From Bugula neritina (lineage: Eukaryota > Bryozoa > Gymnolaemata > Cheilostomatida > Bugulidae), in NCBI GenBank assembly GCA_964035545.1, contig OZ037765.1, positions 16,548,698-16,612,697 of the forward strand: 64,000 nucleotides of DNA. Reading direction: 5' to 3'. Each line of letters opens with the position of its first letter. The stretch's first letter is position 1. The notes under the pieces are model-generated. The model did no database searches. It was not told the DNA's origin and saw nothing but the letters and a program-made list of their open reading frames with translations. The position numbers and the translations under genes were made by a program. Below, piece by piece: positions 49,800-59,892 of the stretch.

Positions 49800-50568
49800 G
49801 CCAATGGCAATTGTAAACTTGTGTGTTAGCACTTTTAATGGTCGAAGTCTATTAGACTACTACTATAATCAACTCCACAAGCAAAGATTAAATAATGCCA
49901 TACCTTCAGTTCAATTTAAATAAGCATTACTATAATATATCAATATGTAAAGTTGTAACGAAGTGAGAGTTAAGTTGGTTATTGTGAATCTCGCAGTGGC
50001 AATAATCGTAATTGTTAACACGTGGTTTTACATGTTGCGACGGCGTATTGGGCAAGTTTAGTCCAATCAATCACCAGACATTCGGGCCAACAATAGACAT
50101 TCTTTCAACAGTGCTGGTTTTCACTGGGTAAAACAGAGTATTTCATGACGCATTTTGAAGACAGCTCCATTAATTTATGTTAATTTTATAATATTTATAA
50201 ATTATATGTAATTGAGGCCTACATTGTTGTCAGTAACTTTAGTAATATAAATATGAGTTGCTAGATTAAAGGGCTGCAAAAGTTTGAGAGCTTTGGTATT
50301 CAAGAAGTGATAAATCCAATTTTGAAAGTTATCTTGTAAGCTCTAAAGGTTATAAGCCATAGGGCATAGTGTATAAAACGAGAATGATCATCTCAAGCAA
50401 CAGCAGCTTTGCATGTAAAATGTGCCGAAATGCATAGCTACGAATACCTCATAAATACATATAATGCCAAGTTGAAAGGTTGTAACTTGTAATAGTTTAA
50501 GAAAAATAGTGATGAACCCAAAATGCCATATTTGTCACTTAATCGAAAACAATTTTAAGGCTTTAGAT

Positions 50569-51662
50569 CAGAGGTCTTCAACCTTTTTAGAGCGAGAGCC
50601 ACTGAATTGGAATATGCTGTGGTGAGGGCCACTATGTAAAATTTAGCTTGGGCTGGTGACCACAGCATTAATAATTTTCAAAATTACTTACTTTATTCCA
50701 AATTCCTAGGAAGTCCCAATAATTACTGCAGGCTGCATGTTATTTTAACATAATATATAAAAATAAGACTTTTAAGAGGTGGTTTTTCTACTCCAATTCA
50801 TATATGTTTGAAAACTAATTTTGTTTGTTACGCCTTTGAGGGCACCATAAATGTAGACTGGGGGCCGTCTGTTGGACAGCCTTGTTTTACAACTTCAATT
50901 TTAAATGATGATAGTAATTCGCAATTTATAAATTCAGAATCAGTGTAGAATTTTGGTAAAGAAACAACCAATTTTGATATCTCACCAAATAATTTTGCTG
51001 ATATGGTAGCTAGTTAATATTGGATACTATTTAGCGCAATGTGCCGAATTACACATCCAAGATGTCTATTTGTTTTTCGCTTGGTAACTTGAGTTTGGGT
51101 AAAGGTAGAAAGAATTCTAGAGTTTGTGGATACAGAACCATTATAAAATTTTGATCTAGGAACAATTTTTTTTCAGTGGCCCACTAAAAGTGTAAATATG
51201 TCATTTTTCAGGCATTATTTGTGAGGTTACTCTAGAATCACTCTAGGGCCTAGGCTATATAGTGTGGAGTGAAAGTTGAGAGGTACTTTGCATAGGATAG
51301 AATAGTTATCAAGGCCAGTTCTGCCTGCTATAGGTCATGTTGATAGTCCTTCATCATACAGGACATACCGATTGAGTGGTTTCTAACTACCCTTTGCAGC
51401 TACAAAATATAGAGATCTATTCCGATTCTCTGCACCACCCGACTCTAGCTATTGTGTGGGCAACTTCTTTTGCACAAGGGCCAAATTCAGAAGTTAGCCA
51501 AAACAAAGAGCCACATTACTGTACACATTAAATTTTATTATAATAAATTAATTTGTCACCAAACCTACACTGTGTTAATCAGAATGCATATAACAGTTAT
51601 TATCTCAAGCATTAAAAGGGCCACTGAAAAATAGGCTAAGGGTTACAGGTGGCCCACCTCTA
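50569..51662. mobile_element. Probable non-autonomous hAT-like element or cluster of fragments
   Basis: The left edge CAGAGGTCTTCAACCTTTTT resembles hAT-type termini (compare the element at 5404). The right edge, read on the other strand, is TAGAGGTGGGCCACCTGTAA. Internal GAGCCACTG, GGGCCACT and CAGTGGCCCAC motifs are typical of such termini and may mark nested or adjacent copies (a possible inner end near 50884). The 8 bp flanks do not match (CTTTAGAT against CACTATAT), so boundaries are uncertain. No coding sequence. Confidence 0.35.
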
Positions 51663-52165
51663 CACTATATTTTATTCATTTAAGTTTACACAAGAGAAAG
51701 CAGGGCCCATCAGCCAAGATTTACTATGCAACTGAAATAGCCTCATTTTTTGCTCATAACCTGCACTGAATTTGCCCACAGTTATTATTAGCCATCATGT
51801 CTACCTTGAATGTGATTCTAGGCCAAGTTAAAATATGCTGTTGGCTTGGGACTCGATTTAGGCATTACTCTGCAAGAAATTTGTTGATAGCACTATCCTA
51901 GCATGATTGATAAATATTAAATAAGTATTATATGAGTAACTGATCCCTCACCTCAAATGTGATAGATCTATAAGCCACTCACTAATAAAATAGAATCCTC
52001 AAACAGGAGATTGTATTACAACCACGGGAAATGATTTAAATTGAATGAAAGTTGTATTAAACCGGAGCAAATGACTGAAAAAATACAAAAATACTATATT
52101 ATATAAAATAGGTAAAATATAAAATAAACTATCAAATTTAGTTTACAGACTCCAGCCAATAATGA

Positions 52166-54541
52166 TCAAGTATCATCCAGTGTAGAACCAGAAGAGAATT
52201 TTGAGTCATTAAGGCGAGAGTCAAAAAGTTGTGAATCACCAAGAGTGAAATTTAGATTTTGATTAGTTCGAAGCTTTTGGCGCACAGACAGAGCTTCACT
52301 GAGAAAATCTCGGGCATAGTTAATTTCCATTAGAGTCAAGTTGTTGACTTTAGCCACCATAGATTCACTAGACATAAACTGGTCCACACTTTTACGAAGT
52401 TTTGCTATACGCAAATCCCAGATATCTTTGATCAGAGTTCTAATTTCATCTGCTTGAGGGACATCATCTACAGCACTGAAGAACAGTAATCATATACCAG
52501 GTGCAAATAAAATCGAAATACTTTTTTTAAAAAAACTTTTGCAAGTTGAAAGTGTCTAATTTCAATTGATTCAATTATAATTTCAAGCTAGAGCATTTTC
52601 TGGGCCAGCTGATTTTCTTTAGCAGGGTGCACCTTTAGAAGACGATACTAGACACATATATGCCAACATAAAAAACTTGTAGAAACTAATCCTAATGTCT
52701 TGGGGCTTAGAAATATATCCCAAACTTGACAGACTGAACAAACACCCATGTAGTGCAACTAGTACAGTACAAAGCTGCCAAAATATAACGGATACAAATT
52801 ACCAAATAACTAATAACTATGCCAGCTAAGAAAATGAATTTATACAAAACTTAGAAAAAAATCAAAGCTTTTGGACTGCAACCAACCAGCAGGTAGCATG
52901 TTTTTATTGTTAATACGTTGACCCAACACAATTTTGATATGCAGGTAGTATATTATATCAAATTTATGATGAAATAAAAAAATTTCCAAAGCTGGCACTA
53001 CAAATCAAAACAAGGGGTAAAAACCAGAATGACACTTTTAAGTCACGAGGTTGGCAAAACATACTATTTCAACATGTGCTAGTATAAATAAAACTTTTCT
53101 ATTGATGACAAACGTACAATTTAAGTAGGAGTCTGGAAACTTCCATATAGTGACTATGAGGTGGACTACTGAAAAACAAGGACTCAGCTTCAGACGTCTT
53201 CTTTGCCTGGAGGGAACCTGTAAAGTCAACTGCACAGGTGACTCTCATCTACACACAAAACAATAAAAAGGGATACTCACTGACTATAATATAGTACAAG
53301 GCTTTTGGTTATACCAATACTGGAGATGTTATTGCTGTTCAATTGCGAAAAAATGGATATATTAGTTGAAAAAAATGCTATAACATAAATATCTTTTCAT
53401 GAAACCATGCAGTGACGACCTAGTAACAAGGTGCAACAATTTTGTTCAACAGTAATTAATATACTCATATATTCACACAAAACAAGGATTAGACTAATTA
53501 TTAGGCTAATTATTGGCCAACAGATTTTAGGATGCATAATTGTTCAACACCAACTCCTTTATAAAGCCATTTTCATGTGGTAGGCAACTCCCAATCAATA
53601 ATGAAGGTTATTGGTGATGCAAAATCGAACATGGTATCAATTTGTGCATGAGATATTTGTAACCATTCACAGACGGATACCAGCTCAGTTTTGTTTCATT
53701 CAAGCCGTTCTAATCACTGTTTTCATTATTATCTGTAGAACATAATAACATTTTTATTTTATTGATGATTTAAGATTACCTTGATTTACCTGGTGCTAAC
53801 TCACTGTAAAGGCTAGCAACAGATGAATCAAGCCAACCTAGTCAGCTCATGAGGGAAACTGTTGATGTGCGTAGGTCAGACAGCTTGCATTCAGCTGGTA
53901 TTATTGTCCTGTGTTGCCAGAGCCGTCATCACCTGATAGCCATTTGTGCTTGTCACTGGCCAGCAGGCACAGAGAGCAATCAGGTGACAAAGACACTACA
54001 TGGGTCAATCAGGAGGAATTTTAAGTGTTGCAAATAATAGGAAATTGGTGACTATTGAGACTACTAAAAAAAGTTCTATAAATTATCATAATAACATGCT
54101 TGTAATAATTTATTTTGGTAGTAAAAAAACCCAACTTGTCCGAAAATACTGGAGGTCAATACTCACCCACAGACAACCAGTCAGGTAAAACTATTTCGCA
54201 TTTTAAACGTTGTCTTAGATTTATTGCTAGCCAAAGGGGTACTTCTGTAGGAAGACCCGAAACAAAAGGTCCAACATTTCCCTGAAAATGAAATATTGTG
54301 TCAAATGATGAAGGCCAGTCATTGAAACACCTGGCTACAACTATTGTTAAATATATTTGACATTCAAATTATACAAATATACTTTTTCAATTTTGAAACA
54401 GGAATATCTTATCAAATGAGTATTCCCTGCACTTACAGAAATTAAATAAATTATGTGATTTTGCGTGAACTTTGGAGTAATAGAAACCAATTGTTTTTCT
54501 GCAAGGAATTCAATCTCTGCTGGGCTTAATCGATTCACCAT
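52166..54541 (-). CDS. GINS2: DNA replication complex GINS protein PSF2
   Basis: Exons: 54541-54437, 54281-54167, 53217-53118, 52475-52166 (TGA), 630 nt, 209 residues, all junctions GT/AG and in phase. Conserved landmarks in order: LSPAEIEFLAEKQLVSITPK (N-terminal B domain of PSF2), GPFVSGLPTEVPLWLAINLR, SHYMEVSRLLLK, DDVPQADEIRTLIKDIWDLR and NNLTLMEINYARDFL (A domain). PSF2 is one of four GINS subunits that join Cdc45 and Mcm2-7 in the replicative CMG helicase in the nucleus. The human protein is 185 residues. The extra length here is mainly an acidic, Ser/Asp-rich C-terminal tail of about 24 residues ending TLDDT. The acceptor at 54553 places 11 nt of 5' UTR before the ATG, so an upstream untranslated exon is expected. 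Confidence 0.95.
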
Positions 54542-55899
54542 AATTAACACACCTGTAAAAATAAAAAATAAATATTGGTTACAGCAAACCTAACAGATTC
54601 AATGAATTAAGACTAAGGCTTCATTATCACTAATCATACAAGATCACAGGCTTTGAAAACATATTTAGAGCCCTGCAAAATTATGATGTGTAATAAAAGT
54701 AAATAAGCACAAACTTTAATTTGGGAATAGTGAAAACTTAAATTCACAAAGACAACATATTCTTGGATCACGAGTAAAATTATTATAACAGTAAAAGTGC
54801 ATTGTATTTTTTAATACAATTAACCAGCTTAAAATTAATAGAACTCTATATGTATTTATAATTACTGGTTGCATTAAATTATTTATAATTAGTACATAAA
54901 TATTGCTGAAATTTATCTGCATTGCTTTCATACTTCACTTTCAAATAATCAAGAAAAAATACAGCAAAACACAAATTTGAGTTGAAAAATTACTTATGAA
55001 AAAAAAATGAAACTTTATAAATCGGATAGCTTGATACCACAATACTACATAAATGTAGCTAGTAAGCCTCACTTCAATCATTACATTCAATAATATTAGT
55101 ATTAGCACTAAACAGTGGTTAGTAAATCATTTAGGCCTAGGTAAAACTGATGCCACTATAGGAATAGAGATAGTGCGCCTCAAATGTAATTGCAGTCCAA
55201 ATTTAAAATTTGTATAGTATTGCAGTATTATAACAAGGCTCCTAATGAGGTTAGGCCTGGCATCTTTTTTTGACAAAAACCACGGTAGTAACTGGGAGCA
55301 TGAGGAATAGTACTGCTTTAATCACTTATTTTTCTGTAGGGACCTTGAGTAGCCATAAAATTCCATGCCTAATTTTTACAGTTCACAATATTTATGTTGA
55401 TTATAATAAAACACATAGTATGGACATTGTAAAAGTAACATTAGGAAAGTCTTAATATACTGACAGGTTTCAATAGCCACTTACTTCTGTTGTTTAAACT
55501 AATATTATTGCTATTACATTTGGTATATTTATAAACTATTACGATTCTTCAACTTAATTACTCACCAGGTATCAATTTATATTTAATGATAGCTCAATTA
55601 TTATTATTTACAATATGAATAAGTAATTGGAATACAAACACTAGATTAGTAAAACTAATTTAGCAAATGGGTAATTCTACTAAATCATTTAGTAAATAAT
55701 CTAGTGGAAGGTGAGCAGTTACACTTACTGGAGTTGGAGAGTGGATGTAAGAACTACTACTAGATGTAAGGTTTAATATGACTATTGGCATCGCTATAGA
55801 ATATGAATATCAACATAATTGTTAGTAGCACTAGCCCTAGGCTTTAGCCTTAGGTTTATACTTATACAGTTATATCTACCATTATGATTATTAAATATT

Positions 55900-56045
55900 T
55901 GTACTTTAAGCTGTCACTAATACTGAAAAAGTAGAGCTATAACTATAAGTATAACTTAGTATAAGTATTACTATAAGTATAACTAATAAACTATTAGTAT
56001 TACTATTAGTATTAGTATAAATTAGTAAATAAGCAAGCATAACTG
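55900..56045. repeat. Degenerate TATAAGTATTA-type repeat in the GINS2 5' UTR intron
   Basis: Irregular reiteration of TATAAGTATAACT and ACTATTAGTATTA motifs, low complexity. Confidence 0.7.
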
Positions 56046-56315
56046 TATCAATATTATTAATATATTATTATCATATCTAATCAGTAAGTTTTTCAACTTT
56101 CAAGCCAAATCTACTCAACTGCTACTAGTACTACTTTTACTTTAACTTACTAGTGCGTAAATGTAGATGACCAAGTCTAAGGACTAAGAGAGTAACTGCA
56201 ATGCAGCAATAGTATAATAATAATACTCGGTCTAATGACAAGCTGAGCATTATTATTTAGATTAACTTTAATATCATTCACATTGTAATAAAATCAGATA
56301 GATACTTACACTTAC

Positions 56316-56360
56316 AGTAACTAACTGTTGGCGTTAGGCGACAATGGCTGCACCAGAAAG
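56316..56360 (-). other. Candidate 5' untranslated first exon of GINS2
   Basis: On the minus strand a strong donor (ACT followed by GTAAGTGTAAG) lies at 56315. Its likely partner is the acceptor at 54553, eleven bases before the GINS2 start codon, giving an intron of about 1.76 kb. The 5' boundary is unknown. It lies just downstream of the CpG- and E2F-containing segment. Confidence 0.45.
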
Positions 56361-56521
56361 TAGTTTGTTCAATCGGCACTTGAGTATATAAATATTAACT
56401 TTAAAAGTTTATAAAGTGATGGCGTGAATTAAATCTTCACAAAGTTTTAAAAATACTACGTTTTACAACTACTACGTCTACTGCATTACTCCACCGCCTA
56501 AACATTTGTAAATTTGAATGC

Positions 56522-56529
56522 GCGCGAAA
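56522..56529 (-). promoter_or_regulatory. E2F-like site in the probable GINS2 promoter
   Basis: Minus strand TTTCGCGC matches the E2F consensus TTTSSCGC. It sits in a short CpG-rich patch (56519-56542, also GAGCGCATGCG) inside otherwise AT-rich DNA, about 200 bp upstream of the candidate first exon donor. Replication genes such as GINS2 are commonly E2F-controlled in animals. The functional link is inferred. Confidence 0.5.
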
Positions 56530-56760
56530 TAGAGCGCATGCGTAGATTGGCATTCAGTTTGCCGGCAAACCATTGACAATCCGCATTAGGAATAAAATGA
56601 TATCAATACTACAAACAATGCAATCGCGTTTTTACTAAAAAGAGGGTGTGTCATAAGCAGGCGGGTCTTGTAAAGATGGGTAAACTGTCCACTCAGCTTT
56701 CTGTATTGCTAAAGCCACTGCGCTATTTACAGAGCTTTGGTATAGATACCCCGCCTTTTG

Positions 56761-58558
56761 ATAACACGGAAAGAACCTTATAATAGACATTGTTCCTTCT
56801 AATATATATATATATAATTATAATATTATAGTTAAAAATTCGGAAGGGGATAACTTAGTACTAGCCAGAGCTATCTTAGTATTATTAGCACCACCATTGT
56901 TAGTTGTTACCAAACTATATTTCAAATGCATTAACATATTATACATTGGAAGATCTGGTATCTGGTATCAAGCTCATTAAATCTTGGTGTACTGGGTAAA
57001 ATTATTTTGTTAGAGCCAGGCTAAATTGCAATAAATTATTTTTATTCTCTTTGCCCCTTTGCTGATCCCATATCATAGGTATATTATTGAATATTATTAT
57101 ATTTATCAATTGCAGTTGGAAAAAAATACTTATTTCATGATAATTATTATAACCAAAACATTTGCCTACTCACTATATTATTTTATTCCATAGTATATAC
57201 TTACTTATTTCAACAACAAAAATAATATGAATAAAAAAGTTGACAAATTGTAAAAAGTAGTATTGGAAACAGAAGTAAGATAATCAGAAATCTGTACCCA
57301 CCCTAACTTAAATAACTATAACTTACATAAAATTCTGCAAATTTAACTGCAAAATAGATGCTTCTGCGAAAAAATAGTTGTACAATTTTTGCAATGTGCA
57401 TTATTTTATTTTATATCCTAGGTTCATGTGCCTGGGTTCATTTTTAATATATCTAAATTAAATCTTTGAAAATTGCCGTTAAAAATAACATGTTTGCAAG
57501 TAGACTATAAAGGCTTTTGTTATAAGAAAATGAATGAGTTAGTTATTTGGCAGTTGGGTGATTATGTAACATATAGAATTGGTAAATAACCCTGAGTTGG
57601 TTGAGTAACTTATACTGATTAGTGTATCTAGCCAAATGTTTAGCCTATTCATTTTTCTCTAGTCCATAATGATGAACTTGTTTACCCAGAAAGGGAGATT
57701 AGAGTGAATACTATTTAGGCTTTTTAACATCATCTTTTTATTTTATGAGATGGCAGCTCTGTAACCACTGAATATGCTGGCCTTTGTAATGACCTCCCCT
57801 CAGTCCATTGCTTATGCACATAGCACCAATACATATATGTACATATTGGCAATCCGAAGCCATCAAGTAAATATGTTGTTATCTTTTATTTGTTTGCCTA
57901 GTTTGTCTTAGGCAGGGAATAAATATAATGTTCAAATGTTAAATAAATGAAATGGTGCCCTAGGGCCTAGACCCATGATTTACGACAGACATTATGTAGA
58001 TTGTAGAGCAAATCACTATTTTCGTTATTTCTTGGATCAGTTGAAAGGGGTAAGCTCTAACTCTATACAAGCAAACTGAAATAAGGCATTTGCCATATCA
58101 GTCAAATGAGGAGCTGTGGAATTTATTTATTTAGAATTTTATCTATCTAGTTAAATGCTTTAAAAATTGGTAGGTTATAATGGTGGTGAGTTGAAATCAA
58201 ATTAAGTTACCATTTATACATATATAATTTAAATAATATAGGCAAGGTTAAGAATGAAAACCAACTGGATTGAAAACCTCTAAATTTTCATATGCACATC
58301 TAATAGAGTAGTCATTATTCATATGTATGATGAACACCAGAGTCAGTTTTGTCTTAATTATACTCTTGTCTCTATTTGATTTAGACTATTAGATTTAAAC
58401 TGTTGACATCACTATTTTTGTAAAAGATATTGCTGCCAAAGCAATAATTTAGTTCGAGGTAACTTCATAATATTATAATATAGGCTATTATATGTTGAAA
58501 TATTATATATATATATATATATATAATATATAATGTATGCTGATTGTCAATCTAGTTG
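56761..58558. other. AT-rich intergenic DNA with no visible gene
   Basis: No exon, RNA gene or bounded mobile element recognised. Contains short (TA)n runs near 56803 and 58500-58530. Confidence 0.5.
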
Positions 58559-58658
58559 GAGTTCCAGCAAAGTAAAGTGCTCGATATCACGGGTGACAGA
58601 GCTAATATAATGTAGTGTGTTCAGATTGTTACTGATACATATATATTTTATTTAAAAA

Positions 58659-58713
58659 ATCTTACACGACTATATAGTTTCGTGCAGTAAACTGCACTCC
58701 TCAGGTGTTAGAC
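58659..58713 (-). ncRNA. Type I hammerhead ribozyme of a Penelope-like element
   Basis: Minus strand, 5' to 3': stem I strand GUCUAACAC (58713-58705); core CUGAGGA (58704-58698); stem II GUGCAG/CUGCAC, six perfect pairs with loop UUUA (58697-58682); core GAA (58681-58679); short stem III ACUA/UAGU with 2 nt loop (58678-58669); cleavage-site C at 58668 after GU; stem I return strand GUGUAAGAU (58667-58659). Stem I has four pairs, one A/A mismatch, then four more pairs including a terminal G-U. All catalytic core positions fit the hammerhead consensus. Minimal hammerheads with very short stem III are known in Penelope-like elements. This one lies 230 bp downstream of a GIY-YIG reading frame on the same strand. 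Cleavage is predicted between 58668 and 58667. Confidence 0.88.
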
Positions 58714-58944
58714 TAAAAATAAATAAAATCTATGAAGCATACCGATTATTCAAATTTTTACATAAAGAAAACTATCATGCTAAACACAACGTAAAACGAA
58801 ATGCAAACATAGTAGTGGATTTGGTGTTATCTATTAATTAATTAAATTGCTCTTTTTCTAAAGGATTAAACTATAAAAGCTAGATGTTTGATGGAAAGGC
58901 TAATTTATAATAGGTAGTACTATGGTTGAGAGTTGTTAGTATTG

Positions 58945-59308
58945 TTATGTGATGTTGCCCAGGTAGTGCTTACGTGCATGTCTGCATGTGGATAGAATTT
59001 CATTTCTGTTATTAAGGGAAGATTTGCTGGGCTGGTATATTATGAAATATTTTTCCCATAGGCAGAGGTTGCATCTTTTAGTGACTTTGTTGTATGAGTT
59101 GGTCTTTTTCATAATTTTCCATGTTATGTCAAAATGGGTGTTCTTGTCTTTTAGTTTCCAGATATATTTGCTCAATTCAGTATGGTTCTTTTTTGTTTTG
59201 TTGTTAAAAGTTGATTTGTGGTTATAAAATCTGGTTTTGAATTCTGTTTCTGATGTTCCCACGTAAGTCTGGGGTTGGCTGCCATCTTTGGTTGTAACTG
59301 TAGCTTGG
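58945..59308 (-). pseudogene. Penelope-like retroelement, GIY-YIG endonuclease C-terminus (interrupted)
   Basis: The open frame runs from the LTR junction at 59308 down to TAA 58945-58947. Motifs: TYVGTSETEFKTRFYNHKSTF (the YVG half of GIY-YIG with the following R and H), TKRCNLCLWEKYFII and NEILSTCRHARKHYL, the pattern of the C-terminal endonuclease of Penelope-like elements. The reverse transcriptase that should precede it is absent because an LTR retrotransposon begins at 59309. The rest may lie beyond it, outside the window. The element probably extends left past the hammerhead to about 58560, but that boundary is not defined. Host function none; transposition endonuclease in the family. 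Confidence 0.85.
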
Positions 59309-59846
59309 TGTCACAAAACTGTTGGTAGCAGTGTGACGAGTTCGAAAAGTCTGGTAGTCAGAAGTGTATAGACAAGTAGTATACAGCTTGCTAATCCAGT
59401 TGTGAATAAATAGAGTTGTGGATATAAGTATACTTTATTTCTCTAGTAAGATATGCACAGATGAATGTATTAAAATGAACTCCAAGAATGAACTGATTCG
59501 TAAACACAACTGCCTCAGTATTTATAGTAAACAAAACACTCTAGAACATTCTCAAGCATTCCAGTATAGAAGATTCTAGTAGAAAACATTCTCCACATGC
59601 CAATACTATTTATAGAAAATCAAAACAAAACAAAACATTGGAATTTCCATGGTTATTTCGCAATTATTGCGCAATACCTTGTTTACATTGCTGGGCAGTA
59701 GTTAACATGACTAACCAAAACAGTAACAATGAACAATGACCCATCTCTTTGATTAGTCTAGAATATTTATGAACATTCCTGTATAATCATTAGGAAAAAC
59801 CCGGTAAGTCTATTTATAGGTATATGTACACTCAGAATTTGTGACA
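59309..59846 (-). mobile_element. 3' LTR of the Gmr1-like Ty3/gypsy element, 538 bp
   Basis: On the minus strand it starts TGTCACAAATTC and ends AGTTTTGTGACA, so the termini are inverted repeats TGTCACAAA/TTTGTGACA. Just upstream is a polypurine tract (AGAATGGGGGGT, 59847-59858), as expected for a 3' LTR. TATAAATA boxes occur near 59518 and 59609, and AATAAA (minus strand) at 59439-59434. The base string after the LTR (CCAAG, minus strand) is the expected target duplication, but the partner LTR is outside the window. Confidence 0.92.
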
Positions 59847-59892
59847 ACCCCCCATTCTAAGAGAAATTATCTTGATCATTTCTCCTAACTAC

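Larger units (their letters stand above)
49075..52165. other. Intergenic region between GINS2 and the minus-strand gene
   Basis: Both neighbours are transcribed leftward. Contents: a degenerate AACACTAACAGT repeat at 49582-49799 and hAT-like non-autonomous debris around 50569-51662. No coding exon recognised. The promoter of the minus-strand gene is presumably here but shows no clear motif. Confidence 0.5.

Noticed and set aside
56344-56391. Plus-strand ATG frame MAAPESSLFNRHLSI
   Set aside because: Stops after 15 codons, overlaps the candidate GINS2 first exon on the other strand, and has no downstream exons visible.
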